From: Bacteroidota bacterium
Lineage (GTDB): Bacteria; Bacteroidota; Bacteroidia; Chitinophagales; Chitinophagaceae
DNA: 64,000 nt
Reading direction: 5' to 3'
Assembly (NCBI GenBank): GCA_030706685.1
Contig: JAUZOA010000011.1
Coordinates: forward strand, 1-64,000
In this document: piece after piece, positions 15,223-24,493 of the stretch
How the letters are laid out: each line of letters begins with the position of its first letter
Position numbering within the stretch: position 1 is the first letter of the stretch
The notes under the pieces: generated by a model
Seen by the model: only the letters and a program-made list of their open reading frames with translations
What the model was told of the DNA's origin: nothing
Database searches by the model: none
Translations under genes and position numbers: made by a program

Positions 15223-17775
15223 TCATCCCAAAGCAGTAAGATGCTGTTGCAGATCCATTTCTGTTTTTATCAACACATCCCTTGCTTTACTGCCCTGGTT
15301 CGGGCCCACGATACCGGCTGCTTCCAGTTGATCCATCAGGCGGCCGGCCCTGTTGTACCCCAGTTTCATTCTGCGCTGCAGCAAAGAAGTGGAACCAATC
15401 TGGTTCTGAACGATAAGACGGGCGGCATCTTCAAATAATGAATCCCGGTCGGCCACGTCAAAATCTTTTCCTTCCAGTTCCTTTTCATCTATATATTCCG
15501 GCAATAAAAACGCCTGTGGGTAACCCTGTTGTTTACTGATATAATCAACAATTTCCTCTACTTCGGGTGTATCCACAAAAGCGCATTGCAAACGCGTTAT
15601 TTCACCATGATGCGATATCAGCATATCGCCCTTACCTATGAGCTGCTCGGCGCCTCCTGTATCAAGAATGGTCCGGGAGTCGATCTTGGAAGTAACTTTA
15701 AAAGCGATTCTTGAAGGAAAGTTCGCTTTAATGGTACCTGTGATAATATTTACAGAAGGGCGTTGCGTGGCAATGATAAGATGAATACCTACCGCGCGCG
15801 CCAATTGAGCGAGTCGCGCGATCGGCATCTCGATCTCCTTTCCGGCTGTCATGATAAGATCGGCGAATTCATCAATGACCAATACGATAAAGGGTAAAAA
15901 TTGATGACCTTTTAAAGGATTCAATTTTCGCCTGATAAACTTCTCGTTGTATTCTTTGATATTCCTGGCGCCGGCTTCTTTTAAAAGATCATAGCGGTTA
16001 TCCATTTCAATGCAAAGCGCATTCAACGTGTGAACCACTTTTTTTGTATCGGTAATGATCGCATCTTCTTCGCCGGGTAATTTGGCCAGGAAATGTTTTT
16101 CTATATGACGATAAACGCTGAGCTCAACTTTTTTGGGATCTATCAATACCAGTTTCAGTTGCGACGGGTGCTTTTTGTAAAGCAATGAAACGAGTATCGC
16201 GTTTACCCCCACTGATTTTCCCTGTCCTGTTGCCCCGGCCATGAGCAAGTGTGGCATGGAAGTCAGATCTACAATGAAATTATCATTGTCAATTTTTTTA
16301 CCGATAGCGATCGGCAGGCTATGCGTGTTGTGTTGGAATTTTTCAGAAGCCAGCAATGTTTTCATACTGACCACTGTCTTTTTTACATTGGGCACTTCGA
16401 TCCCTATGGTCCCTTTACCGGGAATAGGGGCGATGATACGAATACCCAGGGCGGCAAGACTCAAAGCAATATCATCTTCGAGATTCTTGATCCTGGATAT
16501 ACGGATACCCGCTGCAGGCACTATCTCATATAATGTTACGGTAGGACCTACGGTTGCGCTGATCTTTTGTATCTCTATCGCGTAATTTCTCAGGGTAGCG
16601 ATGATCTGGTTCTTATGATTCTCGAGTTCATTGGCATCCTGTATGATCTTTTCACTGCCATGGGTTTCAAGCAGGCTCAGTGTGGGGTATCTATAATCGC
16701 TCAGATCAAGGGTTGGCTCATAAGGCGGCAGGTTCTCCAATGGTTTATCTTCAGCTTCAGCCGCTTTATCGGGCACGCTCTTAATTTCAAGTTCCAGGTC
16801 GCTGGCTGTTTTTTTATTTTCCTCCGCGACTTTAGGTTCCTTTCTTATGGGCAAAGTATTCAGGACGGACTCGTTATTGGATTCATGTGTATGCAGTATA
16901 TCGCTGATGATCTCTTTTTCTACAAACGACTCCTGTTCTTCAAGCTGTGCTTCTGTAGGTTCCTCTTTTTCTATCACTTTGAAATCATGGAGGGGTTCTT
17001 CTACAGGATTGACAGGCAACATTTCTCCATTAGACCTGAGCGAATTGTTGCTTGTTTCAATGAACAATTTTTCGCCGGATTCTTCTTCGTCTGCCATTTC
17101 GGGGGCTTGAACAGCTTCTTTTCTTTTAGGTAAATTAAAGCCGGGGTTGAATTGCCAGATGATATAAGCCAATGCCATGACGAATAATAATGCCGCCGTT
17201 CCGATCGTACCCAATAGCCCAACCAGCCATTGACTGATCATTACCCCTACTCCCCCGCCAAAACGAAATTCACTGCCGGATAAAATAAAAGCGAGTGATA
17301 CCGACAATACCAAAAGCCCGATCGTTACATATTTCAGGTTTTTCCAGATGGAGAATACTTTCCGGCTGAATAACAGGTTGACACCTGCGACAAAAAAGAA
17401 AGTGCAAATCAGCAGGGAAGCAATACCAAAGGCTTTGAAAATAAAAAAATGAGAAACCAGCGCACCCAGTTTGCCGAGGAGATTATTTACATGAACCGTA
17501 TTATCCAGGAGAATGGAACCGCCTTTTAAAACCACATCCTGGTCCTTATTCCAGGTAAAAAAATAAGAAATAAAAGCTATACAAAGAAAAAGTGAGACAA
17601 GCAGGGAAACAGCGCCCACGATCTTCCAGGTACGTTCATCCCGGGCAATCGCTTTCCAGTTGATGGGTTCCGTTTTTTCCTGCTTCATCCGATTGCTATC
17701 GGACCCACGGGTATTCGTTTTCTGTGGCTTGTTTCCGGATTTTTTTGAAGTGGTCTTTTTCTTCTTATTGGACAT
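15223..17775 (-). CDS. ftsK: DNA translocase FtsK/SpoIIIE
   Basis: This 850-residue septal DNA pump resolves and segregates chromosome termini during division. I use the ATG at 17775 (MSNKKKKTT) because a -7 box lies just upstream; the longer frame to 17826 is unlikely. About four membrane helices occupy the first 220 residues, then an acidic low-complexity linker (about 230-370), the alpha domain, and a RecA-like motor with Walker A GATGQGKS near residue 510 and Walker B VLVIDEFADL. A C-terminal winged-helix gamma domain (RRMKLGYNRAGRLMDQLEAAGIV) reads KOPS-type sites. Confidence 0.96.
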   Translation of the reverse strand: MSNKKKKTTSKKSGNKPQKTNTRGSDSNRMKQEKTEPINWKAIARDERTWKIVGAVSLLVSLFLCIAFISYFFTWNKDQDVVLKGGSILLDNTVHVNNLLGKLGALVSHFFIFKAFGIASLLICTFFFVAGVNLLFSRKVFSIWKNLKYVTIGLLVLSVSLAFILSGSEFRFGGGVGVMISQWLVGLLGTIGTAALLFVMALAYIIWQFNPGFNLPKRKEAVQAPEMADEEESGEKLFIETSNNSLRSNGEMLPVNPVEEPLHDFKVIEKEEPTEAQLEEQESFVEKEIISDILHTHESNNESVLNTLPIRKEPKVAEENKKTASDLELEIKSVPDKAAEAEDKPLENLPPYEPTLDLSDYRYPTLSLLETHGSEKIIQDANELENHKNQIIATLRNYAIEIQKISATVGPTVTLYEIVPAAGIRISRIKNLEDDIALSLAALGIRIIAPIPGKGTIGIEVPNVKKTVVSMKTLLASEKFQHNTHSLPIAIGKKIDNDNFIVDLTSMPHLLMAGATGQGKSVGVNAILVSLLYKKHPSQLKLVLIDPKKVELSVYRHIEKHFLAKLPGEEDAIITDTKKVVHTLNALCIEMDNRYDLLKEAGARNIKEYNEKFIRRKLNPLKGHQFLPFIVLVIDEFADLIMTAGKEIEMPIARLAQLARAVGIHLIIATQRPSVNIITGTIKANFPSRIAFKVTSKIDSRTILDTGGAEQLIGKGDMLISHHGEITRLQCAFVDTPEVEEIVDYISKQQGYPQAFLLPEYIDEKELEGKDFDVADRDSLFEDAARLIVQNQIGSTSLLQRRMKLGYNRAGRLMDQLEAAGIVGPNQGSKARDVLIKTEMDLQQHLTALG

Positions 17776-17780
17776 GGCAG

Positions 17781-17788
17781 CAAAGATA
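17781..17788 (-). promoter_or_regulatory. Bacteroidota -7 box for ftsK
   Basis: On the minus strand TATCTTTG, five bases before the ATG at 17775, matches TAnnTTTG and supports the short start. Confidence 0.5.
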
Positions 17789-17959
17789 ATATAGTTTATA
17801 GTTTTCGGGCTCCCGGCCCTGTTCAAAACAAACTATTAACAGAAACCGTATTTCTCTTATTATCACGAAAAATTACCTGAAAGTAGTACGTCCCGTACTA
17901 TAAAAACATGGAGTGAATGACTAAATTTGACCAGTCTCTTTATCAAAGCATTGCCCTCC

Positions 17960-19858
17960 ATGAGATGGTATAAATTTGCACTTCCGGTTGTCTTTTTGGC
18001 TTTATTCAGCCATCATTCAGGGGCCCAGGATACTACTGCTTTCGCCCCTTATGATGCTGGTAAAATAACCCTGTCGAACAATATCAGCAAAGAAGCGGAA
18101 GTTAGTTATATAGACAACCGGGCATTACTCCCCGAAAAATACGGTTCGCTGGCTTTTCATGCTATTACCCGGGGAGGTCTTGTCCCCAATAACCTGGTTA
18201 CCCAAAAAGCTATACTCCGGTTTAATCTCTGCAATACAGCCGATACAGCCAGATCATTATGGTTCTTCCCTGGTTTTTATTGCTGGAAAGTACAGTTGTA
18301 CTCGGTAAAGGGTAGTCAATTAATAAAAATCCCTTCGGTTACCCCGCCGGTTACCGAAAACCTGTCTTACAGGAGGATTGACATGCCGCCTCATGATTCG
18401 ATGACCATCGTAGCTGAACTGGTCTTTGCCAAAACTTATCTCAATCGCATAAGACCTGTCCTTATGCACCCCGGTTATCTCAGTTCTTTCATGCTTCTGC
18501 AAAGAACTTCGCCGGCAAGGTCCAGCCTTATGACCTATGTTTTTTGCGGCCTGCTTTTAATGATGATCCTTTTTTCGCTGGCTAACTTTTTCCAGGGCGC
18601 CAACAAAGAATTCCTTTACTATTCCGGTTATGCCTTTTTTCTCGGCCTGATGCTTTTCCTGAAAGCCTTATATGGGTTTCGCGTTACTCCTTTCAGTTTT
18701 TTCCAGGAAGAATATCTTGATTTCATTATGCAGGATACCGGGTATTTATTCTACATGATCTTTATGCAGAAATTTCTTGCTACCCGGAGAAAGTATCCTT
18801 TTCTTCATCAATTATACAATACGGGGGTTGGCGTACTCCTGGTATCCATAGCAGGCTATACTTTTTTCCATTATTTCAGCAACAACTTTGTTATAGAAAA
18901 CGCCATAGAGAATATCACAAAAGTATTACTTCTTTTGATGACGGCTTTCTTCCTGCTATATAGCTTCACGCAATGGAAAGACAGGTTGCTCCGTTATCTT
19001 TTCTGGGGTAATCTTTGTCTCTTTATTTTTTCATTGCTTTCCGAGGTGGCCATCATGGCGGATGGCATAGTAAAGCAGATCCCGGGTATATTCAGTTCAT
19101 CCCTCTTCTATTATGAAATAGGTCTTTTCCTTGAGCTCGTTTTTTTCCTGATGGGCCTTAATGATAAAAACAGGAGGCTTTTAATAACTCAGGCCCGGGA
19201 ACGGGAAAGGCTGAAAGCTGAAAACCAGATGAAGGAATATGAAAAAGAATTAGCCGTATTCAAAGCGCAACAACAGGAAAGAGAAAGGATATCCGCCGAT
19301 ATACACGACGAATTGGGTTCAGGAATGACAGCTATCCGGCTGATGAGTGAAATTGCCCGTAATAAAATGAAACAGGAAACGCCGGCCGAGATTGAAAAGA
19401 TATCCCAGTCTGCCGACGAGGTACTCAATAAGATGAATGCGATCATCTGGAGCATGAACAGCGGTAATGATACCATGGATAACCTCGTTTCTTATATCCG
19501 TTCTTACGCATTGGAATATTTTGAAAACACGCCCATTGATTGCAGGGTCAGTACGCCTGAATTTATTGAACCAAAAGAACTGACCGGGGATAAACGGCGG
19601 AATGTTTTTCTATGTATAAAAGAAACACTCAATAATGCGTTGAAACATTCCCGGGCATCACAGCTTACGATTGATTTCCGGATTGACAGGGAATTGTCAA
19701 TAAAGATCGCCGACAACGGTATCGGCATTGACCTGAAGAATATCCGGCAATTCGGGAATGGGTTAAAAAATATTGCCCGGCGAATGGAAAGCATTGGCGG
19801 CACTTACAGCATTGAAAGCGATCATGGCACCAGTACGACATTTATACTTCCCCTCTGA
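17960..19858 (+). CDS. 7TM-DISM sensor histidine kinase (HisKA_3/NarX-type core)
   Basis: This 632-residue membrane sensor starts with a signal peptide (MRWYKFALPVVFLALFSHH). A periplasmic 7TMR-DISMED2-like beta domain (about 30-175) and seven membrane helices (about 190-400, 7TMR-DISM) follow. A cytoplasmic coiled coil (about 405-440) leads to a HisKA_3 dimerisation/acceptor segment with His449 in ADIHDELGSGM. The HATPase_c domain has NALKHSRA and DNGIGI motifs. Such cores normally pair with NarL/LuxR-type regulators, but none is adjacent, so it is an orphan here. The ATG at 17960 fits the signal peptide better than the TTG at 17927. The signal is unknown. Confidence 0.9.
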   Translation: MRWYKFALPVVFLALFSHHSGAQDTTAFAPYDAGKITLSNNISKEAEVSYIDNRALLPEKYGSLAFHAITRGGLVPNNLVTQKAILRFNLCNTADTARSLWFFPGFYCWKVQLYSVKGSQLIKIPSVTPPVTENLSYRRIDMPPHDSMTIVAELVFAKTYLNRIRPVLMHPGYLSSFMLLQRTSPARSSLMTYVFCGLLLMMILFSLANFFQGANKEFLYYSGYAFFLGLMLFLKALYGFRVTPFSFFQEEYLDFIMQDTGYLFYMIFMQKFLATRRKYPFLHQLYNTGVGVLLVSIAGYTFFHYFSNNFVIENAIENITKVLLLLMTAFFLLYSFTQWKDRLLRYLFWGNLCLFIFSLLSEVAIMADGIVKQIPGIFSSSLFYYEIGLFLELVFFLMGLNDKNRRLLITQARERERLKAENQMKEYEKELAVFKAQQQERERISADIHDELGSGMTAIRLMSEIARNKMKQETPAEIEKISQSADEVLNKMNAIIWSMNSGNDTMDNLVSYIRSYALEYFENTPIDCRVSTPEFIEPKELTGDKRRNVFLCIKETLNNALKHSRASQLTIDFRIDRELSIKIADNGIGIDLKNIRQFGNGLKNIARRMESIGGTYSIESDHGTSTTFILPL

Positions 19859-19870
19859 TCATCACTATTT

Positions 19871-19948
19871 CCCGCAAAGACACGAAGTGCGCAAAGTAAT
19901 GACCTGCCATTGGCAATTTGCTTTTTTGTGATCTTTGTGGCTTTGCGG
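19871..19948. terminator. Hairpin of GCAAAG type between convergent genes
   Basis: CCGCAAAGACAC (19872-19883) pairs with GTGGCTTTGCGG (19937-19948), with one mismatch, and shorter GCAAAG/CTTTG pairs occur inside. It separates the histidine kinase and DUF423 genes and belongs to a dispersed CGCAAAG repeat family that recurs at 22.5, 25.5 and 60.8 kb. Confidence 0.6.
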
Positions 19949-19958
19949 AAAAACCACT

Positions 19959-20348
19959 TCATCTTTTTTTCATTACCCCAATAAAAAGAAAAAGCCAGCC
20001 GGTAATAAAAAGGAGGCCGCCGAAAGGAGTAATAATACCCACGGCATCCATGCCCGTCCTGTTGGCAGCCTTTAAAGCCGTAAGCAAATACAGGGAACCT
20101 GAAAAAAGAATTATGCCGGAAATAAAACAGGCGCCGGCCCATTTTATCCCTTTAAAGGGAAATTTTTCAAACAGAATACCCGTCAAAAGCAGCGCCAGTG
20201 AGTGGTACATCTGGTATTGCACGCCAGTCTGAAAAGTAGCTACCGTTTCCGCAGCAACGATCTTCTTCAAACCATGCGCGGCGAAAGCTCCCAGAATAAC
20301 AGCCAATGAACCCAAAAGAGAACCGGCGATGAGATGGTTTTTATTCAT
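19959..20348 (-). CDS. DUF423 family membrane protein
   Basis: This 129-residue inner-membrane protein has four predicted helices. The family signature GAFAAHGL in the first loop and the segment TGVQYQMYHSLALL identify DUF423 (YgdD-like). Its function is not established. Length and start are typical. It is a single gene between the sensor kinase (convergent) and aroK, which is 100 bp upstream on the same strand. Confidence 0.9.
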   Translation of the reverse strand: MNKNHLIAGSLLGSLAVILGAFAAHGLKKIVAAETVATFQTGVQYQMYHSLALLLTGILFEKFPFKGIKWAGACFISGIILFSGSLYLLTALKAANRTGMDAVGIITPFGGLLFITGWLFLFIGVMKKR

Positions 20349-20451
20349 GAAAGAAGAAGGTGTTAAACGTTCAAAGATTTAAGGGGTATACAGGTTGTTT
20401 CATTTCTATAAGGCAGCTTATTGCTTTAAAGACCTTTAAACCACAGATAAT

Positions 20452-20958
20452 TCACGCGTGAAATATCTTTTCAATAAAATGATCCAGCGAAATATTTTCA
20501 TCGTCAATAACCACTTCCGCCTGTTCATAATAGATCTTCCTGTCGGCAAATTTTTTTATAATAAAACTCTTCAGTTGTCCTTCTGAAAGATCTTTGAGCA
20601 AGGGCCGTTTATCTTTTTCATTTATTAGCCGTTGAAATAAGATATTCAGGGGAGTATTCAGCCATACGGTAGTGCCGGCCTGGTTCATGTAATCGATATT
20701 ATTGAAATAGCAGGGTGATCCGCCACCGCAGGCCATCACAAAAGATGAGTGAGTTTCGGTAATGACATGTAATATCCCTTTTTCCTTCAGCCGGAAATAT
20801 TCTTCTCCATACACCTTAAATATTTCGTTGATCGATTTTCCTTCGGAGTTAATGATCTGCTCATCCATATCAAAAAAAGGCAGCCCGAGTTTTTGACTCA
20901 ACTGACGCCCCCAGTGTGTTTTACCGGAGCCCATGAAACCGATGAGATAGATTTTCAT
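20452..20958 (-). CDS. aroK: Shikimate kinase
   Basis: It phosphorylates shikimate at the 3-position with ATP in the chorismate pathway. The 168-residue protein has the Walker A motif GFMGSGKT (residues about 7-14), the shikimate-binding FFDMDEQI (Asp32 region) and the CGGGSP loop near residue 76, followed by the lid Arg in DKRPLL. It is monocistronic as far as can be seen; palindromic CCCCT elements lie upstream. Confidence 0.95.
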   Translation of the reverse strand: MKIYLIGFMGSGKTHWGRQLSQKLGLPFFDMDEQIINSEGKSINEIFKVYGEEYFRLKEKGILHVITETHSSFVMACGGGSPCYFNNIDYMNQAGTTVWLNTPLNILFQRLINEKDKRPLLKDLSEGQLKSFIIKKFADRKIYYEQAEVVIDDENISLDHFIEKIFHA

Positions 20959-20993
20959 ATCCCAATTTTATTCCTAAAGCGGAAATTTTCTTT

Positions 20994-21128
20994 AGCCCCT
21001 AAAGGGGAGGTGTAAGAATCCCCCGATTAATGAAAAGTTTATAATCTTTCAACTAACTGCTTTAAATAACTTACCACATAGGAAAACATACACAACCCTG
21101 GTCTCCCCTTTAGGGGGACAGGGGGTTT
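20994..21128. repeat. Inverted pair of CCCCTAAAGGGG palindromic elements
   Basis: AGCCCCTAAAGGGGAGGTG (20994-21012) and, in reverse orientation, GTCCCCCTAAAGGGGAGAC (about 21100-21119) flank the aroK-gcdH spacer. They belong to the short palindrome family also found inside GDPD and, in related form, inside the ribD and RsmF-like genes. Confidence 0.6.
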
Positions 21129-22313
21129 CTATTTAAAAGCATTTAATCCCGTCACATCCATTCCCGTAATCAATAAATGAATATCATGCGTGCCTTCATA
21201 GGTGATCACACTTTCGAGGTTCATCATGTGGCGCATGATGGGATATTCACCTGTAATTCCCATCCCTCCAAGCATCTGCCTGGCATCCCGGCAAATATTG
21301 GTGGCTAATTCACAGGCATTCCTTTTTGCCATACTCACCTGTTGCGCTGTTGCTTTGCCTTCATTCATCAAAACACCCAGCCGCCAGTTCAATAATTGCG
21401 CCTTCGTGATTTCTGTGATCATCTCAGCCAGTTTTTTTTGTTGCAACTGGAAACCGCCGATTGGTTTGCCAAACTGTTCTCTTTCCAGACTATATCGCAA
21501 AGCCGTATCATAACAATCCATAGCAGCGCCAACAGTACCCCACGCAATTCCATACCGGGCTTTGGTAAGACAACTCAGGGGCCCTTTCAATCCTTTTATA
21601 CCAGGAAGAATATTTTCTTTTGGCACTTTTACATGATCAAACACTAACTCACCGGTGGCCGATGCACGAAGGCTCCATTTTCCATGTGTCGTCGGCGTGC
21701 TGAATCCTTTCATTCCCCTTTCCACGATCAATCCATGTATCTCGCCGGCTTCATCTTTTGCCCATACTACCGCTACCTGCGAAAAAGGTGCATTGCTGAT
21801 CCACATCTTAGAGCCATTCAATACCACATGATCGCCGGCCTCTTTAAAATTGGACAACATGCTGGAGGGATCGCTTCCATGATTAGGTTCCGTCAGGCCA
21901 AAACAACCAAGCCATTCACCGCTCGCCAATTTGGGTAAATATTTTTTTCGCTGCTCTTCGCTGCCATAAGCATAAATGGGAAACATGACCAATGAGCCCT
22001 GCACCGATGCCGTAGAGCGCACACCGCTGTCCCCCCGTTCCAGTTCCTGCATCATCAGGCCATAAGAAATATAATCCAGGCCTCCGCCACCATACTCCAC
22101 AGGAATTGTAGGGCCAAAGCAACCAAGATCACCCAATTGTTTTACGATCTGCCGGGGGAATTCAGCCTTCTGCGCATAATCTTCGATAATGGGGGATATT
22201 TCTTTCTTTACATAATTACGGACAGACTCCCGAATGAGCTTCTGTTCTTCTGTCAGCAATTCATCTACATTAAAATAATCCGGGCTGGTAAAATTGTCTG
22301 TACGGGCAGCCAT
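21129..22313 (-). CDS. gcdH: Glutaryl-CoA dehydrogenase
   Basis: This 394-residue acyl-CoA dehydrogenase most closely resembles GCDH, the FAD enzyme that oxidises and decarboxylates glutaryl-CoA to crotonyl-CoA. Distinctive GCDH features are GCFGLTEPNHGSDPSSM, GKWSLRASATGEL, LTKARYGIAWGTVGAAMDCY, EREQFGKPIGGFQLQQKKLA and the catalytic Glu in VITYEGTHDIHLLI. The leader carries a hairpin and a clean -7 box. Glutaryl-CoA is the product expected from 2-oxoadipate in lysine and kynurenine breakdown, so it may complement the cluster 4 kb away (inference). Confidence 0.92.
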   Translation of the reverse strand: MAARTDNFTSPDYFNVDELLTEEQKLIRESVRNYVKKEISPIIEDYAQKAEFPRQIVKQLGDLGCFGPTIPVEYGGGGLDYISYGLMMQELERGDSGVRSTASVQGSLVMFPIYAYGSEEQRKKYLPKLASGEWLGCFGLTEPNHGSDPSSMLSNFKEAGDHVVLNGSKMWISNAPFSQVAVVWAKDEAGEIHGLIVERGMKGFSTPTTHGKWSLRASATGELVFDHVKVPKENILPGIKGLKGPLSCLTKARYGIAWGTVGAAMDCYDTALRYSLEREQFGKPIGGFQLQQKKLAEMITEITKAQLLNWRLGVLMNEGKATAQQVSMAKRNACELATNICRDARQMLGGMGITGEYPIMRHMMNLESVITYEGTHDIHLLITGMDVTGLNAFK

Positions 22314-22339
22314 GCTTATTTATTAATTAAAATTTTAAT

Positions 22340-22378
22340 CCCGGTTCTTACCGGGAGAATATTTGTGCCGCAAAGGTA
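22340..22378 (-). promoter_or_regulatory. gcdH promoter and 5' leader hairpin
   Basis: The minus-strand TACCTTTG at 22378-22371 is a -7 match 57 bp before the gcdH start. The leader contains the perfect palindrome CCCGGTAAGAACCGGG (22340-22355) and then the A/T palindrome ATTAAAATTTTAAT. The hairpin may stabilise the mRNA or bind a regulator. Confidence 0.5.
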
Positions 22379-22540
22379 GGAGAAAGTTTAAAGTATTTTT
22401 TAGAAAGCAGTTGTGTATTAGTTTGCCGGGAAGTCGGCAGGAAATAAGAAAAAGACACACTAAAATCATTATTTTCCATCTTTCCGCTTTACCGGCATTT
22501 ATATTTATTATACCTTTTTATTTCATGCAAAGGCGCCGGG

Positions 22541-22772
22541 GAGCAAAGGCCGCAAAGTATAAGACTCCCTTTGCCTCTGCGTGAAATATGATTCGTAATA
22601 AAAAGGTTTCACGCAAAGAACGCTAAGGAGCAAAGGGCGCAAAGTATAAGACTCTCTTTGCGCCTCTGCGTTAACTTTGCGCCTCTGCGTGAAATATGAT
22701 TTGTAATAAAAAAGGTTTCGCACCAGGAACGCAGAGGAGCAAAGAACCAAAGAATAAGACTCCCTTTGCGTG
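22541..22772. repeat. Tandem GCAAAG/CTTTGCG hairpin repeats
   Basis: Two and a half copies begin with GAGCAAAG at 22541, 22628 and 22737. Copy 2 has an internal duplication (CTTTGCGCCTCTGCG twice). Each unit pairs AGCAAAG..GCAAAG with CTTTGCGCCTCTGCG and contains GTGAAATATGATT(C/T)GTAATAA. Unit length is about 87-109 bp. Confidence 0.8.
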
Positions 22773-22945
22773 ATACCCTTTTACAGATTCAGGATTAAAG
22801 TTTGTCCGACATAGCACCGCCCGACTCTCCTGCGTGCTGAGAGTAACTGGATAGCTATATTGATGCTTGCCCGGAGCTATGGGATAGCGGCAAGATAGCG
22901 GTGAAGTAGCAGTATGATAGCATTAAAGGGTCAATATGCTAAGGG

Positions 22946-23036
22946 GGTAAAGGCGTTCAGGTATCATCCCTCTTACAAGGTAAAAGCGTTCAACTGGTAG
23001 AGTAAAGGCGTTCATCCGGCAAGGTAAAGGCGTTCT
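22946..23036 (+). repeat. Four irregularly spaced GTAAAGGCGTTC words
   Basis: GTAAAGGCGTTC or the one-base variant GTAAAAGCGTTC starts near 22947, 22980, 23002 and 23024, at spacings of about 33, 22 and 22 bp. No coding frame explains them. Confidence 0.65.
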
Positions 23037-23357
23037 CCGCCCCGCAAGTTCCGGATCGGAAACCAGGGTTGTCCGCCTAACCGGGCTAAAACCTGGATAA
23101 CGGTCAGCCCGGCATCCCAAAAAGAGGATAGCTAATATGGAAAATAAATAACGATCCGCCTGCTTTATTTATACTTGTAATATACTGATTGGGAAAGATA
23201 AAAAGATCAGTAAACGGGCAATTTTTTAAAAGGCTGGTCAACCTTTGGCGGGATTTTTCTCCCGGCTATACAAATTGGCAAAAAAAAATTTCCTCCCGGG
23301 CTTATTTTACATGCAACAAGAAAGAAAACCCCGTGTACTTACTTTAAAGCAGACCGA

Positions 23358-23912
23358 GTGGAGCTGACCGCAGTCCTATTTTATGATGAGCTGGTAGCAA
23401 AGTGTAAGCAGGGAGACGTACAGAGTTATGAGATGCTGTACAGGCGATATGCCAAAACAATGTTTAATACCAGCCTGCGTATAGTGAACAATACACCTGA
23501 TGCCGAGGATGTGTTGCAGGAATCCTTTGCAGCGGCTTTTCATTACCTGGACAAGTTTGATTATTCATCCACATTCGGGGCCTGGCTGAAACGGATCGTA
23601 ATCAATAAATCCATTAATGTATTGCGCAAGCGTAAGGTTGCGTTGATGGACATAGACGATACAAAGGCAGATGAAATACAGGATGGTGAGATGCCCGACG
23701 AAGAAAATATTCAATTGAAAGTGGAGGAGATCAGGAAAGCCGTCAGCCTGCTGCCCAACGGGTACCGCACAGTACTGAGCCTGTTCCTCTTTGAAGGATA
23801 TGATTACGAAGAAATAGGTGATATCCTGCAAATATCCGGCTCAACGGTACGAACACAATACCACCGCGCAAAACAAAAATTGCTGAACATAATAAAACAA
23901 GGAGTAAAGTGA
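23358..23912 (+). CDS. ECF-type RNA polymerase sigma factor
   Basis: This 184-residue sigma-70 family factor has region 2 at about residues 20-90 (YRRYAKTMFNTSLRIVNNTPDAEDVLQESFAAAF) and region 4 at about 120-180 (LLPNGYRTVLSLFLFEGYDYEEIGDILQISGSTVRTQYHRAKQKL). The start is a GTG because no in-frame ATG precedes region 2. The stop overlaps the ATG of the next gene by one base (TGATG). It heads a three-gene operon with a single-pass membrane protein in the anti-sigma position. Confidence 0.94.
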   Translation: MELTAVLFYDELVAKCKQGDVQSYEMLYRRYAKTMFNTSLRIVNNTPDAEDVLQESFAAAFHYLDKFDYSSTFGAWLKRIVINKSINVLRKRKVALMDIDDTKADEIQDGEMPDEENIQLKVEEIRKAVSLLPNGYRTVLSLFLFEGYDYEEIGDILQISGSTVRTQYHRAKQKLLNIIKQGVK

Positions 23913-24493
23913 TGAGTGATCAATTAAAACAATTCATTGATGATAACCGGGAAGCTTTCGATGCAGATAACCCGGATCCGCAGATTTTAAAAAAACTGAA
24001 AAAACAACTAACTGAGAACAACCAAACCAAAAAGATCTATGCCGCAAGGGTATTGCCATGGGCGGCTGCCGTAGCAGGGCTTATTATTTTGTCATCGATA
24101 GTAAGCTATTTTGTTTTTCGAAAAAATACGGACAACGTCGTTGCGGATAAACTTCCCCCTGTAAACATTGAAGAAAAGACAGGCATACCTGACCCTGTCT
24201 ACGCTAAAGAGGCCTGGCATTTCCAGGAATTAATCGGCTTACAACAAGCTGAGCTAAGACAGGTGGAAAAAGAACAGCCGGAACTTTATCGTCAATTTGC
24301 CGGCGATATTAATACACTCGACAGCGCATACAGGATATTGAAGACAAAATTGACTGTCAATCCCAATACGGAGATGCTGCTGGAAGCCATGATTCAAAAC
24401 CTGCAATTCCAAAGCGATTTATTAAACCGCCAGTTACTAATCATTCGGGAAATAAAACAAAAAAGTAAAGCTCATGAAAAAAGTACTAGTTAA
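23912..24493 (+). CDS. Single-pass membrane protein, putative anti-sigma factor
   Basis: This 193-residue protein starts at the ATG at 23912, preceded by GGAG and overlapping the sigma stop. The N-terminal cytoplasmic part (about 1-50) is charged and helical, then one membrane segment (about 49-70, WAAAVAGLIILSSIVSYFVF) and a helical, probably coiled-coil periplasmic part. There is no obvious zinc-binding anti-sigma motif. Its role as the sigma regulator is inferred from position and topology only. It overlaps the downstream gene by 20 bp. Confidence 0.8.
   Translation: MSDQLKQFIDDNREAFDADNPDPQILKKLKKQLTENNQTKKIYAARVLPWAAAVAGLIILSSIVSYFVFRKNTDNVVADKLPPVNIEEKTGIPDPVYAKEAWHFQELIGLQQAELRQVEKEQPELYRQFAGDINTLDSAYRILKTKLTVNPNTEMLLEAMIQNLQFQSDLLNRQLLIIREIKQKSKAHEKSTS

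Larger units (their letters stand above)
22314..23357. other. 1-kb non-coding repeat field
   Basis: No believable gene is present. The left part is the gcdH leader, then tandem GCAAAG-type repeats (22541-22772), a stretch with five GATAGC words (about 22850-22925), four GTAAAGGCGTTC-type words (22946-23036), and finally the promoter region of the ECF sigma gene. Confidence 0.7.

Noticed and set aside
16567-17133. 188-codon plus-strand frame
   Set aside because: Antisense to the ftsK linker, with phenylalanine-rich composition typical of a shadow of acidic codons.
22523-22750. 75-codon minus-strand frame
   Set aside because: It is the translation of the GCAAAG tandem repeats (NAEAQRESYTLRPLL twice), a known kind of spurious repeat-derived protein.
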